Shown here in pieces: positions 8,460 through 16,241 of a DNA stretch of 39,461 bases (positions are counted from its first letter, which is position 1; each line of letters opens with the position of its first letter). The notes beneath the pieces are model-generated. The model was not told where the DNA came from. It was given only the letters and a program-made list of their open reading frames with translations, and made no database searches. The position numbers and the translations under genes are program-made. The stretch is from Bacilli bacterium (lineage in GTDB: Bacteria; Bacillota; Bacilli; Bacillales; Amphibacillaceae), in NCBI GenBank assembly GCA_012838505.1, contig DUPD01000025.1, positions 1 to 39,461 of the forward strand. The letters are read 5' to 3'.

Positions 8460-10796
8460 TTATGTTAAAAAATCATATGGCGAGAGATTTTTTTCTTCTG
8501 CTTCTGCTTCTTCCGCAAGCTTTTTAGCATAGACTTCATCTTCCAACACTTTCTTTAATCGCACTTGCAATGTTGTGTTTCGCTTATTGGTATCCTCTTC
8601 TTGCACACCTGCCAAAAACGCTTGCTCATTACCACATATAATGAGTGATTTTTTTGCCCGAGTAATCGCTGTATATAAAAGATTCTTCCGGAGCATACGT
8701 CGAAAGCTTCGATCAACTGGCATCACAATGATCGGAAATTCGCTCCCCTGCGATTTATGGATTGAAATACAATACGCATGCATAATATTCAGTAAATCGT
8801 TGCGCGTATAAACGACGTCAATATCATCATATGTAACGACAAGTTGCTCCTCTTTCTCAACATTCTCGTTCGCCTTAAAAATCGCCGTGATTTGTCCAAT
8901 ATCTCCGTTAAAGACACCATCTTCCGGTTGATTGACGAGCTGAATCACCTTGTCACCTGTTCGAAAAATCGCATCTTTCGTTTTCATTTCGCGCACACCA
9001 GATCTTTTCGGATTAACAATTTGTTGAATTTCTTGATTAATTCGATGAATACCAATATCTGTCCGATACATTGGCGCAAGAATTTGCATATCTTTAATAT
9101 CAAAATCTTTCGCTAACGCTTTTTGGACAATTTGCTTCAAGGCATCAATGATTTCATAAGGTTGACAACGAATAAAATTAAAATCATTTGCTTTAGTGAG
9201 AGCACCTCGATCAACTTGATCTTGTTTAATTTGGTGGGCGAGTTCAATAATTTTTGATCCCTCTTTTTGACGATAAACTTCTTGCAGTTCAACTGACTGA
9301 ATTTGATTTGAGGCCAATAAATCAGCAAGCACATGCCCCGGACCAACTGAAGGCAATTGGTCTTGGTCTCCAACTAACAACACATGCATATCTGTTGGAA
9401 TCGCTTTGAATAGTTGATTGGCTAGAAAAATATCAACCATTGAAAATTCATCAACAACAATCAGACGACCTTCTAATTGATTCATTTCATTTTTTTCAAA
9501 ACCATCGCCACCATCCCAGCCTAACAGTCGATGGATCGTCATTGCTTGCAGGCCAGTTGACTCAGACAGTCGTTTAGCAGCTCTCCCGGTTGGAGCAGTT
9601 AAGATAAACGGGAATTTTGATTTACTTTCATAGTCGGCCATATCTAATGAGACTTCATGGAGACTACTAAAAGCACGAAGAATTCCCTTAATAACCGTTG
9701 TTTTTCCTGTCCCTGGACCACCCGTTAAAATCATCACTTTTTCCTCTAATGCTTGTTGAATCGCTTCATATTGTTCTTTGCCATAACTCAGTGTTTCTTC
9801 TTCTTCAATTTCACCAACTAACTTTAACAACTCCGCCTCAGGAATCTGGTCGCTTTGTTGCTGTTTTAAAATTCGCTTTAAATTCGTCGAAAAACCCGCT
9901 TCAGCATAAAATAAAAAAGGTAAATAAGCCTTATCATCATCGAGTACTAAACGATCTTCTTCTGTCATTTCAACTAATTGCTGTTCAATTAATGCTGGTG
10001 TAATTTGATTGCGTTCAGCATCTAATAGCCGTTGCACTTGAATATGAAGCTCATCGATCGGCAAATAAACATGCCCCTCTTGCATCGACTCATGAAGCAC
10101 ATATAAACAGCCCGCACGAATCCGTGAAGGATGATTCAATTCAATTTTATTTTGGCTCGCAATTAAATCCGCACGATGAAAACCAAAGCCTTTAATATCA
10201 AAGACATATTGATATGGGTTAGACATCAACAATTCAACAGCCTGTTCCCGATAAGCTTCATAAATCTTTTGAGCCATTTTCAAGCCGATCCCGTATTTTG
10301 ATAAATGGACAACAACATGATCAAAGCCCTGATGCTCACTCAACTTTTCAACGAGCGTTTTCTTCCGTTCTGTTGTCAAACCTGAGATTTGATCGAGCAC
10401 ATCTGGATTGTTCATAATTGTTGCAATCGCTGATTCGCCTAATTGATCAACAATCCTTGTTGCCGTTTTTTGACCGATGCCATAAAAAAGATCACTCGAT
10501 AAATAAGCAATTAAGCCTTCTTTCGTGTCTGGCAAATAACGTTTATAATGACTGACATCATACTGAGTACCAAAGCGCTTATGTTCAACGATTTTCCCGT
10601 AAAATAAATACACCTCACCTGGCTGTAACTCACTAAAATAACCTTTAACGACAATATCAGGCTCCTGATACGTCTCATTCGTATCATGGATTTTAATTTT
10701 TGCAATGGAAAAATGCTCAGCAGCATTTGAGAAAATCGTATAGATTAACTCCCCTTTGATAAAATTTTCTGTTTGATTAAGTGATTGATCTTCCAT
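8460..10796 (-). CDS. recD2: RecD2 helicase (YrrC)
   Basis: This 778-residue superfamily 1B 5'-3' DNA helicase of the RecD2 type acts without RecBC and is linked to replication-fork progress and repair. The N-terminal region has OB-like and helix-hairpin-helix segments (FYGIGQKTATRIVDQLG; GLKMAQKIYEAY). The motor has Walker A TGGPGTGKTT (about residues 358-367), GRAAKRLSE, motif II VVDEFSMVD, QLPSVGPG and a UvrD-like C-terminal motif (CISIHKSQGSEFP, LLYTAITRAKK). The frame opens at 10826, but the ATG at 10796 follows AAAGGAG at a normal distance. In B. subtilis it likewise follows the TPR gene yrrB, although two small genes intervene here. Confidence 0.95.
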   Translation of the reverse strand: MEDQSLNQTENFIKGELIYTIFSNAAEHFSIAKIKIHDTNETYQEPDIVVKGYFSELQPGEVYLFYGKIVEHKRFGTQYDVSHYKRYLPDTKEGLIAYLSSDLFYGIGQKTATRIVDQLGESAIATIMNNPDVLDQISGLTTERKKTLVEKLSEHQGFDHVVVHLSKYGIGLKMAQKIYEAYREQAVELLMSNPYQYVFDIKGFGFHRADLIASQNKIELNHPSRIRAGCLYVLHESMQEGHVYLPIDELHIQVQRLLDAERNQITPALIEQQLVEMTEEDRLVLDDDKAYLPFLFYAEAGFSTNLKRILKQQQSDQIPEAELLKLVGEIEEEETLSYGKEQYEAIQQALEEKVMILTGGPGTGKTTVIKGILRAFSSLHEVSLDMADYESKSKFPFILTAPTGRAAKRLSESTGLQAMTIHRLLGWDGGDGFEKNEMNQLEGRLIVVDEFSMVDIFLANQLFKAIPTDMHVLLVGDQDQLPSVGPGHVLADLLASNQIQSVELQEVYRQKEGSKIIELAHQIKQDQVDRGALTKANDFNFIRCQPYEIIDALKQIVQKALAKDFDIKDMQILAPMYRTDIGIHRINQEIQQIVNPKRSGVREMKTKDAIFRTGDKVIQLVNQPEDGVFNGDIGQITAIFKANENVEKEEQLVVTYDDIDVVYTRNDLLNIMHAYCISIHKSQGSEFPIIVMPVDRSFRRMLRKNLLYTAITRAKKSLIICGNEQAFLAGVQEEDTNKRNTTLQVRLKKVLEDEVYAKKLAEEAEAEEKNLSPYDFLT

Positions 10797-10842
10797 TACA
10801 AATAACTCCTTTATTTGTACCATCATTTAAAACTCTATTGCC

Positions 10843-10848
10843 ATTATA
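10843..10848 (-). promoter_or_regulatory. Possible -10 element of recD2 promoter
   Basis: A perfect TATAAT lies on the minus strand 46 bases upstream of the recD2 start codon, but the -35 region at 17 bases (TTAAAA) is poor. It is supported mainly by position, because a terminator at 10893-10921 separates recD2 from the gene before it. Confidence 0.45.
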
Positions 10849-10892
10849 ACTGATTTGTGTAGATATTTTAATTAAAGTGTTAATCAATTATG

Positions 10893-10921
10893 AAAAAGAA
10901 CTTCCTACTGCTAGGAAGTTC
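10893..10921 (-). terminator. Intrinsic terminator overlapping the end of the 103-aa gene
   Basis: A 10-bp perfect stem (10898-10907 with 10912-10921) has a 4-base loop, then TTTTT on the minus strand (10893-10897). The distal arm includes the last codons of the upstream gene and its TAG stop. Confidence 0.87.
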
Positions 10922-11222
10922 CGCGACGATACATAAATAAATGAACGATATTCAAGATGATCGTAACAGCAACAAGAATCATTGATACAAATACAGTGCT
11001 ATCTATTGTATCCAAAATAGCTGTGCTATCCTGAATCTTCACCATTTGTGATATACTAGAAATTTGTAAGGTTAGTGAAATAGCGCATGAACTAAGACTG
11101 ATCACAGATAAAGCAAGATCATTTTTATTGTTTTCTTTTTTAATGCGCATTAAACTGATAACAGGAACTATCCAAGCAATTAGTCCCAGGATTAAACTAC
11201 CCAAATTAAGTAAACCAATCAA
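10911..11222 (-). CDS. Small hypothetical membrane protein (103 aa)
   Basis: I do not recognise the family. The protein has about three hydrophobic segments: residues 5-25 (LNLGSLILGLIAWIVPVISL), about 38-56, and about 80-97 before a basic C-terminus (HLFMYRRGTS). The start is a TTG at 11222, preceded at 8 bases by a GAGGGGG ribosome site, which supports translation. It sits 50 bases after a PspC-domain gene in the same direction and may share its transcript. The pair is inserted between recD2 and yrrB, which are adjacent in B. subtilis. An envelope role is a guess from hydrophobicity and neighbourhood only. Confidence 0.65.
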   Translation of the reverse strand: MIGLLNLGSLILGLIAWIVPVISLMRIKKENNKNDLALSVISLSSCAISLTLQISSISQMVKIQDSTAILDTIDSTVFVSMILVAVTIILNIVHLFMYRRGTS

Positions 11223-11272
11223 TTATAATACCCCCTCGTATTTGATTAACTTTGAAAATAATCTTCGGCTTT

Positions 11273-11461
11273 TTATTTTAATAATGATTGTTCTTGTTCA
11301 GGGATTATATTAGCTAAAATAATATAAATAATAAAATTAAGCGGTAAGATAAGGAAAATTAATCTGACACCGAGAGACGAAATATTATAGTACTCAGCAA
11401 TCCCACCACAGATGCCATAGATAGATCGATCGGTTGCTGACTTTCTAAATTTCCTTTTCAT
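11273..11461 (-). CDS. PspC domain protein (62 aa)
   Basis: The PspC domain starts at the N-terminus (KFRKSATDRSIYGICGGIAEYYNISSLGVRLIFLI), with the family's GGIAEYY signature followed by one hydrophobic segment (LIFLILPLNFIIYIILANII). Stand-alone PspC proteins in Firmicutes are small membrane proteins thought to take part in envelope-stress sensing. The frame runs to 11494, but the ATG at 11461 has GGAAGGGG 7 bases upstream and begins at the domain, so it was taken as the start. It precedes another small membrane protein and lies about 1 kb from an ECF sigma/anti-sigma pair, which may reflect a shared envelope theme. Confidence 0.88.
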   Translation of the reverse strand: MKRKFRKSATDRSIYGICGGIAEYYNISSLGVRLIFLILPLNFIIYIILANIIPEQEQSLLK

Positions 11462-11566
11462 ATCATAGCCCCTTCCGAGTAGTAAATTTATCATAATTAT
11501 AGCATCAATTACCTAATTTGTAATATGATTTTGGAGAATTATTCGAATGATCACACTTTTTCTGTT

Positions 11567-12232
11567 CTATTCCATCTGATCTAGTAGCAGATCAATTTGA
11601 GCTAATAACTCCTTTGCTGGTGCAAAATCAGCATCCATGTCCAAAATTGTTTCTAGCTGCACAATCGCTTGATCCGTTTGTTCTTGAAAAAGAAACGCAA
11701 CTGCTAAATTATAGCGCGCATCGGAATGAGTCGAGTCTTTTTCAAGAATCGTCTCAAATACAGCGATTGCTTGACTGATTTGATCCAATTCGGCTAGAGC
11801 CAATCCGTATTGAAAGGCGTATTCAAGTTCATCTTGATTTAACGCGTGTGCTTTTTCTAAATAAGGTAATGCTTGATTAGTTTTTGATTGTATCCCCAGT
11901 GACGAAGCCAACATAAAGAAAGCGTCTGCTTCTTCTAAACCTAATTCTATCGCTTTTTTAAACTGTTTGGAAGCTTTTTGAAAATCACTTTGTGCAAAAT
12001 ATAATAGACCTAAACCGTAATATGCTAAAACAGACTCCGAATCAATTTCGATCGCTTGCTGATATAACTTTTCAGCCCGTGGAACATCATCAATATGTAG
12101 TAATAAATTCGCAAAGTTTATATAGCCTTCAGGTTGGGTCGGCTCCTCCTCGATTGCTTGTTGAAAGCTAAGCGCTGCTCCTTCGTAATCCTCATCTTTC
12201 ATTTGTTTAATCCCTTTTTTTAAAAGATCCAT
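11567..12232 (-). CDS. yrrB: Tetratricopeptide-repeat protein YrrB
   Basis: This 221-residue soluble protein is built from about six TPR units, each with the usual Gly/Ala/Pro pattern: EDYEGAALSFQQAIEEEP, VPRAEKLYQQAIEIDS, SDFQKASKQFKKAIELG, TNQALPYLEKAHALN, ISQAIAVFETILEKDS and TDQAIVQLETILDMDA. TPR arrays bind other proteins; the partner of YrrB is not known. In B. subtilis it lies between mnmA and recD2, and the same order holds here with extra genes on each side. The ribosome site AAGGGG is 9 bases ahead of the ATG. No signal peptide or transmembrane segment is seen. Confidence 0.9.
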   Translation of the reverse strand: MDLLKKGIKQMKDEDYEGAALSFQQAIEEEPTQPEGYINFANLLLHIDDVPRAEKLYQQAIEIDSESVLAYYGLGLLYFAQSDFQKASKQFKKAIELGLEEADAFFMLASSLGIQSKTNQALPYLEKAHALNQDELEYAFQYGLALAELDQISQAIAVFETILEKDSTHSDARYNLAVAFLFQEQTDQAIVQLETILDMDADFAPAKELLAQIDLLLDQME

Positions 12233-12288
12233 CAGAATAATCCCCTTCTATTTAAAATAATCATCTTTGACTAAAAATAACTGTTCTC

Positions 12289-12317
12289 ATTATAGCTGAT
12301 CTTTGCAGAAATTTAAA
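12289..12317 (-). promoter_or_regulatory. Probable promoter of yrrB
   Basis: On the minus strand, TTTAAA (12312-12317), 17 bases and TATAAT (12289-12294) lie 57 bases upstream of yrrB. The -10 is perfect; the -35 matches 4 of 6 positions. Confidence 0.55.
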
Positions 12318-12456
12318 TCGAAGTTCTTTTTATCGGGAAACGATTTCCTTCTTCCCTACTAGATGCTAATCTTAATTATAAGTTAAAAATTTATCTTAAA
12401 ATTAATTGTGACCTTTTTAATTCTTAGACGTGTTATAGATGAAAGGAAGGGAGAAA

Positions 12457-12954
12457 ATGAAGCATAATTTAGACAGCATTTACAATTTGTACTTTCATGA
12501 TATCTATCGTTTTCTGCTGTCTTTATGCCATAACCATCATACCGCAGAGGATCTCGTTCAAGAAACTTTTTTCCGCGCCCATCTTCATATTGAAGATTAC
12601 GAAGCAGGATCAATCAAAGCATGGCTATTCACTGTTGCACACAATGCCTTTATTGATCATTATCGAAAAAGTAAACGAACAGAAGTAAAAGAGCAAAGTT
12701 TCTTTGCATCATTATTTATTAAACAGAATTCGACAGAAGAAGCGGTGCTGATTAACGATGAAGTACAGCAGGTTATTGAGAGCTTGAAAGACTTATCAAT
12801 AAAGCATAAAACAGCTGTCTTACTATATGATTTTCATGGATTATCTTATCATGAAGCAGCTGAAATCATGCAAATAAATCAAGGACACTTTAAAGTTTTA
12901 TTATTTCGTGGAAGACAAGCAATTAGAGATAGAAGGGAGCAGAAAAATGAGTGA
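12457..12954 (+). CDS. ECF-type RNA polymerase sigma factor (SigM-like)
   Basis: This 165-residue sigma-70 family factor of the extracytoplasmic-function class has region 2 (YFHDIYRFLLSLCHNHHTAEDLVQETFFRAH, with the core-binding and -10 recognition helices) and region 4 (helix-turn-helix in LSYHEAAEIMQINQGHFKVLLFRGRQAIR). ECF factors redirect polymerase to envelope-stress or antimicrobial-response genes. The ATG at 12457 follows AAGGAAGGGAG. Its stop overlaps the start of the next gene by 8 bases, the usual arrangement with a cognate anti-sigma factor. Length and partner type resemble B. subtilis SigM-YhdL. No convincing autoregulatory ECF promoter (GAAAC plus CGTC) was found upstream. Confidence 0.9.
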   Translation: MKHNLDSIYNLYFHDIYRFLLSLCHNHHTAEDLVQETFFRAHLHIEDYEAGSIKAWLFTVAHNAFIDHYRKSKRTEVKEQSFFASLFIKQNSTEEAVLINDEVQQVIESLKDLSIKHKTAVLLYDFHGLSYHEAAEIMQINQGHFKVLLFRGRQAIRDRREQKNE

Positions 12955-14089
12955 TGATTTTAAGCAAAAACTTGAAGCATATCAAAAAGGAGAATTAAGG
13001 GGTAACGATTTACAGGCGTTTGAAGAAGAATTAGCAATGTTGGAGGTTTATCAAACTGCGTTGGAACAGGATATAGATGAAACTCCAAAATCAAATCCGA
13101 ATATCAAAAAGCAACAAAGAATTATGTTTAAAGGAAAATGGAAAGCCCGATTTCAATCGGCATTAACTGTCTTGGGCCTGTTTCTTGTTTTCACATTTTT
13201 CTCTAGTATTATTACTAATGTCTACTATACATGGGGCAATCCAGATCGTGTAGATGTTTATCGAGAAATAATTGATCATACATTAACAATTACAGAACCA
13301 TTTGGCCGATACGGTGGAACAAGTACACATACGAAGGCTTACTTTGGCTTAGAAGCAACTAGAGATCTCAATAAAGTAGTCGGTAGAGACACAATTAAAG
13401 TAGGAGAAATGAACGTGAATTTCTTATTTTCTGCGATGGGGTATCCTGAACGAAATAATTTTGGTACACAAACACAAACAAGAGCCTATTTTTCCGATCC
13501 TCGTTCATCTGAACCAGTCTGGTCTGATTGGGATAAGTTAGAGAAATTACCTGAAGGAACAGTGGTTTCTGCCTATATCTCTTTTGACGATTTATTGGAG
13601 ACAAATACGGTAGTCGAAATGTTTTCGGAAAGAGACATGGATTTGTTATGGTTGGCTGTTGATAAGGGTGAGCCAAATGAGGAAGATTACGGGGCAGTCT
13701 TTTATCCTATTGGTTTTCCAAGTATGCCTATTTGGCATGAAAATGACATGATCATTGAGTCACAAGAAACAGAAAATGGTTTATTCGGACCTAGAGTTAT
13801 TTCAGAATCAGCAAGATCCCCTGACTATGAGGATGATGAAGAACAGTTCATCATTCATCAGCAATTTATCAAAACATTGCATTTTTTAAAAGAACATGAA
13901 AAGAAAGTAAACAATATCAGCTATAGTCGTTTGAATATTGAAGAAGTATTAAACTATATCGATCAAAACGGTATCCAACATTATGGTGCAGTAATCACCG
14001 GACCGACAAAGGAAATTTTAACTTTACAAAATGAACCCTTAATCTCTCAGTTGCAAGTCGATGAAGTTGAGTTCTGGAATTGGGATTAA
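12947..14089 (+). CDS. Membrane anti-sigma factor (YhdL-type sigma regulator)
   Basis: This 380-residue protein has a cytosolic N-terminal segment (residues 1-65) that would bind the sigma factor, one transmembrane helix (about 71-91, SALTVLGLFLVFTFFSSIIT) and a large outer domain of about 290 residues. The layout fits the sigma-regulator N- and C-terminal domains of B. subtilis YhdL. It overlaps the sigma gene by 8 bases, with a GGGAG ribosome site inside that gene, so the two are probably translated together. No second regulator (YhdK-like) follows. The ligand or damage sensed by the outer domain is unknown. The frame could start at 12908, but that ATG lacks a ribosome site. Confidence 0.85.
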   Translation: MSDDFKQKLEAYQKGELRGNDLQAFEEELAMLEVYQTALEQDIDETPKSNPNIKKQQRIMFKGKWKARFQSALTVLGLFLVFTFFSSIITNVYYTWGNPDRVDVYREIIDHTLTITEPFGRYGGTSTHTKAYFGLEATRDLNKVVGRDTIKVGEMNVNFLFSAMGYPERNNFGTQTQTRAYFSDPRSSEPVWSDWDKLEKLPEGTVVSAYISFDDLLETNTVVEMFSERDMDLLWLAVDKGEPNEEDYGAVFYPIGFPSMPIWHENDMIIESQETENGLFGPRVISESARSPDYEDDEEQFIIHQQFIKTLHFLKEHEKKVNNISYSRLNIEEVLNYIDQNGIQHYGAVITGPTKEILTLQNEPLISQLQVDEVEFWNWD

Positions 14090-14178
14090 ATTATTGCTTA
14101 GAGTGATAATAAGTCCAATTGCTTTTAATAAATCCATTTAAAATTCGTAGTGATTTTTGTATAACAACAAATTAAATT

Positions 14179-14493
14179 GTGTATGATAAAGCAAATGGGA
14201 TTAGACTACCCACAGCACCACCTGAGCGACCTGATGCGATCTTAGATGAAATTCCAGCTGGCGCACGATTTTCTGATCCTGAAATTGCTGTGATGCTTTC
14301 AATAAATATTGCTGCTGGCTTAATATCATGTAGTACGATTATCGGACAATCGATCCGAGAAGATATTGCCATGATGTTCGGTCAGTTTCATATTCAAAAA
14401 GCAACACTCGGTGGAAAAGTACTACGACTCAATAAAGAAAAAGGCTGGTTAGTTCCACCACCATTACATCACTTTAAACCTGATGAAGAGTAA
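14179..14493 (+). pseudogene. Truncated DUF3231 family protein (N-terminal half missing)
   Basis: The 104 residues match the C-terminal part of DUF3231 proteins, small ferritin-like helical proteins of unknown role found in Bacillaceae. Visible family text is GIRLPTAPPERPDA, IPAGARFSDPEIAVMLS, GQSIREDIAMMFGQFH and LRLNKEKGWLVPPPLH. From recollection of the family, complete copies are about 165 residues or more, so about 65 are missing at the front. The only start is a GTG at 14179 with no ribosome site and an in-frame TAA two codons upstream. The region before it (14090-14178) shows no matching coding sequence. The gene looks like a deletion remnant, although its own terminator survives. Confidence 0.72.
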
Positions 14494-14505
14494 ATTTATA
14501 CGAGC

Positions 14506-14545
14506 AAGAGGGGAACAGCGTTGAAATTCTGTTCCCCTCTTTTTT
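14506..14545 (+). terminator. Intrinsic terminator after the DUF3231 remnant
   Basis: A 13-bp perfect stem (AAGAGGGGAACAG at 14506-14518 and its complement at 14529-14541) has a 10-base loop and a T-run to 14545 on the plus strand. Confidence 0.93.
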
Positions 14546-14607
14546 ATGCAGCTTTTAAGCTCGTTATAAATGTATAGTCTAAAGCAATGACTACTAAATC
14601 TTAGTCG

Positions 14608-14967
14608 TTAGCGATAATGGATGGTTAATCCCTTGATAAAATTGCGGATATATCTGTCTCCACACGGCTTATAATTACGATGGCCTTCTTTTCTAAGGAC
14701 AGCACTTAACTCACTATTTGATATTTCAACACCCGCGTCAGATAGAATATCCAATATATCATCAGAAGTTAACTTAAGAGCGATTTTGACTTTCTTTAAA
14801 AAGAGGTTATTTGCATTCGCTTGATTAAGCTCCAGTTCAGGTTCTGGGCCATCCTTTGCGCCCCGTTTAGAGGTAATTAAACCATTTAAGAAACGTTCGA
14901 ACCATTCATCAGAGCACTCTAGTTCATATTCATTCGCTAACGTTTTATCTTCATCAATATCAAATTG
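14608..14967 (-). pseudogene. DUF1456 (YehS-like) gene remnant without a start
   Basis: Reading the minus strand from 14967 gives 119 uninterrupted codons to a TAA at 14608-14610. The translation matches the YehS/DUF1456 family: ECSDEWFERFLNGLITSKRG, KDGPEPELELN, LFLKKVKIALKLTSDDILDIL, AGVEISNSELSAVLRKEGHRNY and IRNFIKGLTIHYR. Family members are about 155 residues with two such repeats. Here the first 35-40 residues are gone and no ATG, GTG or ribosome site opens the frame. It begins directly after, and in frame with, the stop codon of the zinc-ribbon gene, which suggests a deletion fused the two loci end to end. Function of the family is unknown. Confidence 0.78.
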
Positions 14968-15177
14968 TTAAGTCGATTTAAATCGATTCGGTTTCGCTAC
15001 ATAGCTCTCGATAATAAAGCCACAATCTGTACAAAGGATGTAAATGATAGCTGACCCCATAGTAAACAGCTTTTTCTTTTTGTATGGATTGAGGGCAGCG
15101 TAATCGTTATGAACACCTTTACCTAATTCTTTACTACCGCACTTAGGGCATTCTGTTAATCCCATGTGTTGGTTCAT
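14968..15177 (-). CDS. Small zinc-ribbon protein
   Basis: This 69-residue protein has two Cys pairs, CPKC near residue 10 and CTDC near residue 49, forming a probable zinc ribbon. Family-like text follows (CGFIIESYVAKPNRF). Similar Bacillus proteins are often labelled as TFIIIB-like, which is a fold-based name and not a known function. The ATG at 15177 has GGAGG at a normal spacing. The stop codon is immediately followed in frame by the DUF1456 remnant. The gene is divergent from the general-stress gene to its right; TATAAT-like sequences lie in the AT-rich gap at 15181-15260. Confidence 0.75.
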   Translation of the reverse strand: MNQHMGLTECPKCGSKELGKGVHNDYAALNPYKKKKLFTMGSAIIYILCTDCGFIIESYVAKPNRFKST

Positions 15178-15351
15178 TTAATAACCTCCAATTGAAAACA
15201 TATTATAGTTTCCTTTAAATTTATATTTGATTTAATTATAACATAAATTGTTATATTTTAGTCTGTTAATCCTTAATATAGTTTGAATATTTGTATAAAA
15301 AAGTATCCTATGGAGAATATACATTTACAATTACTTATAAGGATGATCAAA

Positions 15352-15840
15352 ATGGCAAATACGTTAAAACAAGAAGATATTGAAACATTGAGAGAGCTAA
15401 TCAAGGGTGTTGATGTGGCGATGGTAACAACCATGAATGAAGATGGACTCGTGTCGCGTCCAATGAAAACGCAAGAAGTTGAATTTGATGGTGACCTATG
15501 GTTTTTCACAAAGAAACAAACAAGTAAATATGAAGAAATCCAGCACGACGCAAATGTTAATATCGCTTACGTAGGTAAGTCTTACGTTTCTGTCCGTGGG
15601 AAAGCAGAAATTGTTGAGGATTTAAATAAGAAAAAGGAATTTTGGAACAAAGCACACGAAAAGATTATGCAAACGACTTTTGAAGACCCGAATGTGATCT
15701 TAATTAAAATAAAAGCAGAAGCTGCTCAGTTTTGGGAAACAGGTAACTTTATCAAGAATATCGCTTTTATGTATAAACAAATGACGGGTCAAAAATCTGA
15801 AGATGTTGATATTAATGAAACAGTTGAACTGGATAAATAA
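15352..15840 (+). CDS. Pyridoxamine 5'-phosphate oxidase-family protein (general stress protein 26 type)
   Basis: This 162-residue split-barrel flavin-binding-fold protein resembles B. subtilis general stress protein 26 (YdaG). Family features are VAMVTTMNEDGLVSRPMKTQEVEFDGDLWFFT, VNIAYVGKSYVSVRGKAEIV and the C-terminal EAAQFWETGN. The biochemical role of these proteins is not established. The frame extends to 15283, but the ATG at 15352 follows AAGGA and gives the family N-terminus. A weak sigma-B-like pair lies upstream: GTTTGA (15281-15286), 14 bases, AAGTAT (15301-15306). Sigma-B control is known for ydaG in B. subtilis and is only a suggestion here. Confidence 0.85.
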   Translation: MANTLKQEDIETLRELIKGVDVAMVTTMNEDGLVSRPMKTQEVEFDGDLWFFTKKQTSKYEEIQHDANVNIAYVGKSYVSVRGKAEIVEDLNKKKEFWNKAHEKIMQTTFEDPNVILIKIKAEAAQFWETGNFIKNIAFMYKQMTGQKSEDVDINETVELDK

Positions 15841-15845
15841 TGAAC

Positions 15846-15880
15846 ATGGATTGTCTGATGCTAAGACAGTCCATTTTTTT
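15846..15880 (+). terminator. Intrinsic terminator after the general-stress gene
   Basis: An 11-bp stem with one G-U pair (15846-15856 with 15864-15874) is followed by seven T on the plus strand. Confidence 0.9.
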
Positions 15881-15942
15881 AGAATGATCACTCGAAAATG
15901 TAAATTACTTTAACCGGTTTTTAATAAACTCAATTTCTTTGG

Positions 15943-16212
15943 TTACATGCTGCTAATAAAGCTAATTAAAAGCCATAAAAAAAGTATAGGTGATGACAAT
16001 AGAAGTACTGCCAGTACAAGACCATTAATTTTTCTCTTGATTGAGTAAGTGATTGCGATAATTAGTCCATAAATAGGAATTCCTAACCAAACGATATCTT
16101 GTAATGGTTCACTGTACGAACCGATAAATCCTAGTACATTTGTAAAGAAAAATACATACCAAAGGAGCTGTAGATATAAGCCTATTTTTAATAAACCTTC
16201 AAAACCTTTCAT
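15943..16212 (-). CDS. Small hypothetical membrane protein (89 aa)
   Basis: I do not recognise this family. It has three hydrophobic stretches: about residues 8-30 (KIGLYLQLLWYVFFFTNVLGF), 41-58 (VWLGIPIYGLIIAITYSI) and 64-88 (NGLVLAVLLLSSPILFLWLLIS), with a KRK basic loop between the last two. The ribosome site AAAGGGG precedes the ATG. It lies 29 bases after a lipoprotein gene in the same direction and may be co-transcribed with it. No terminator was recognised after it on the minus strand. It could be a YjzE- or YrdB-like small integral protein, but nothing in the sequence decides this. Confidence 0.6.
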   Translation of the reverse strand: MKGFEGLLKIGLYLQLLWYVFFFTNVLGFIGSYSEPLQDIVWLGIPIYGLIIAITYSIKRKINGLVLAVLLLSSPILFLWLLISFISSM

Positions 16213-16241
16213 TGAGCCACCCCTTTAGTTATTGAATTAAA

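Noticed and set aside
9137..9373. 78-codon minus-strand frame inside recD2
   Set aside because: It is a shadow frame of the helicase coding sequence, low-complexity in translation and without a start site.
12331..12365. GGGAAACGATTTCC upstream of the sigma gene as an ECF -35 box or operator
   Set aside because: No CGTC-like -10 occurs 16-17 bases downstream, and the symmetric arms are only 5 bp.
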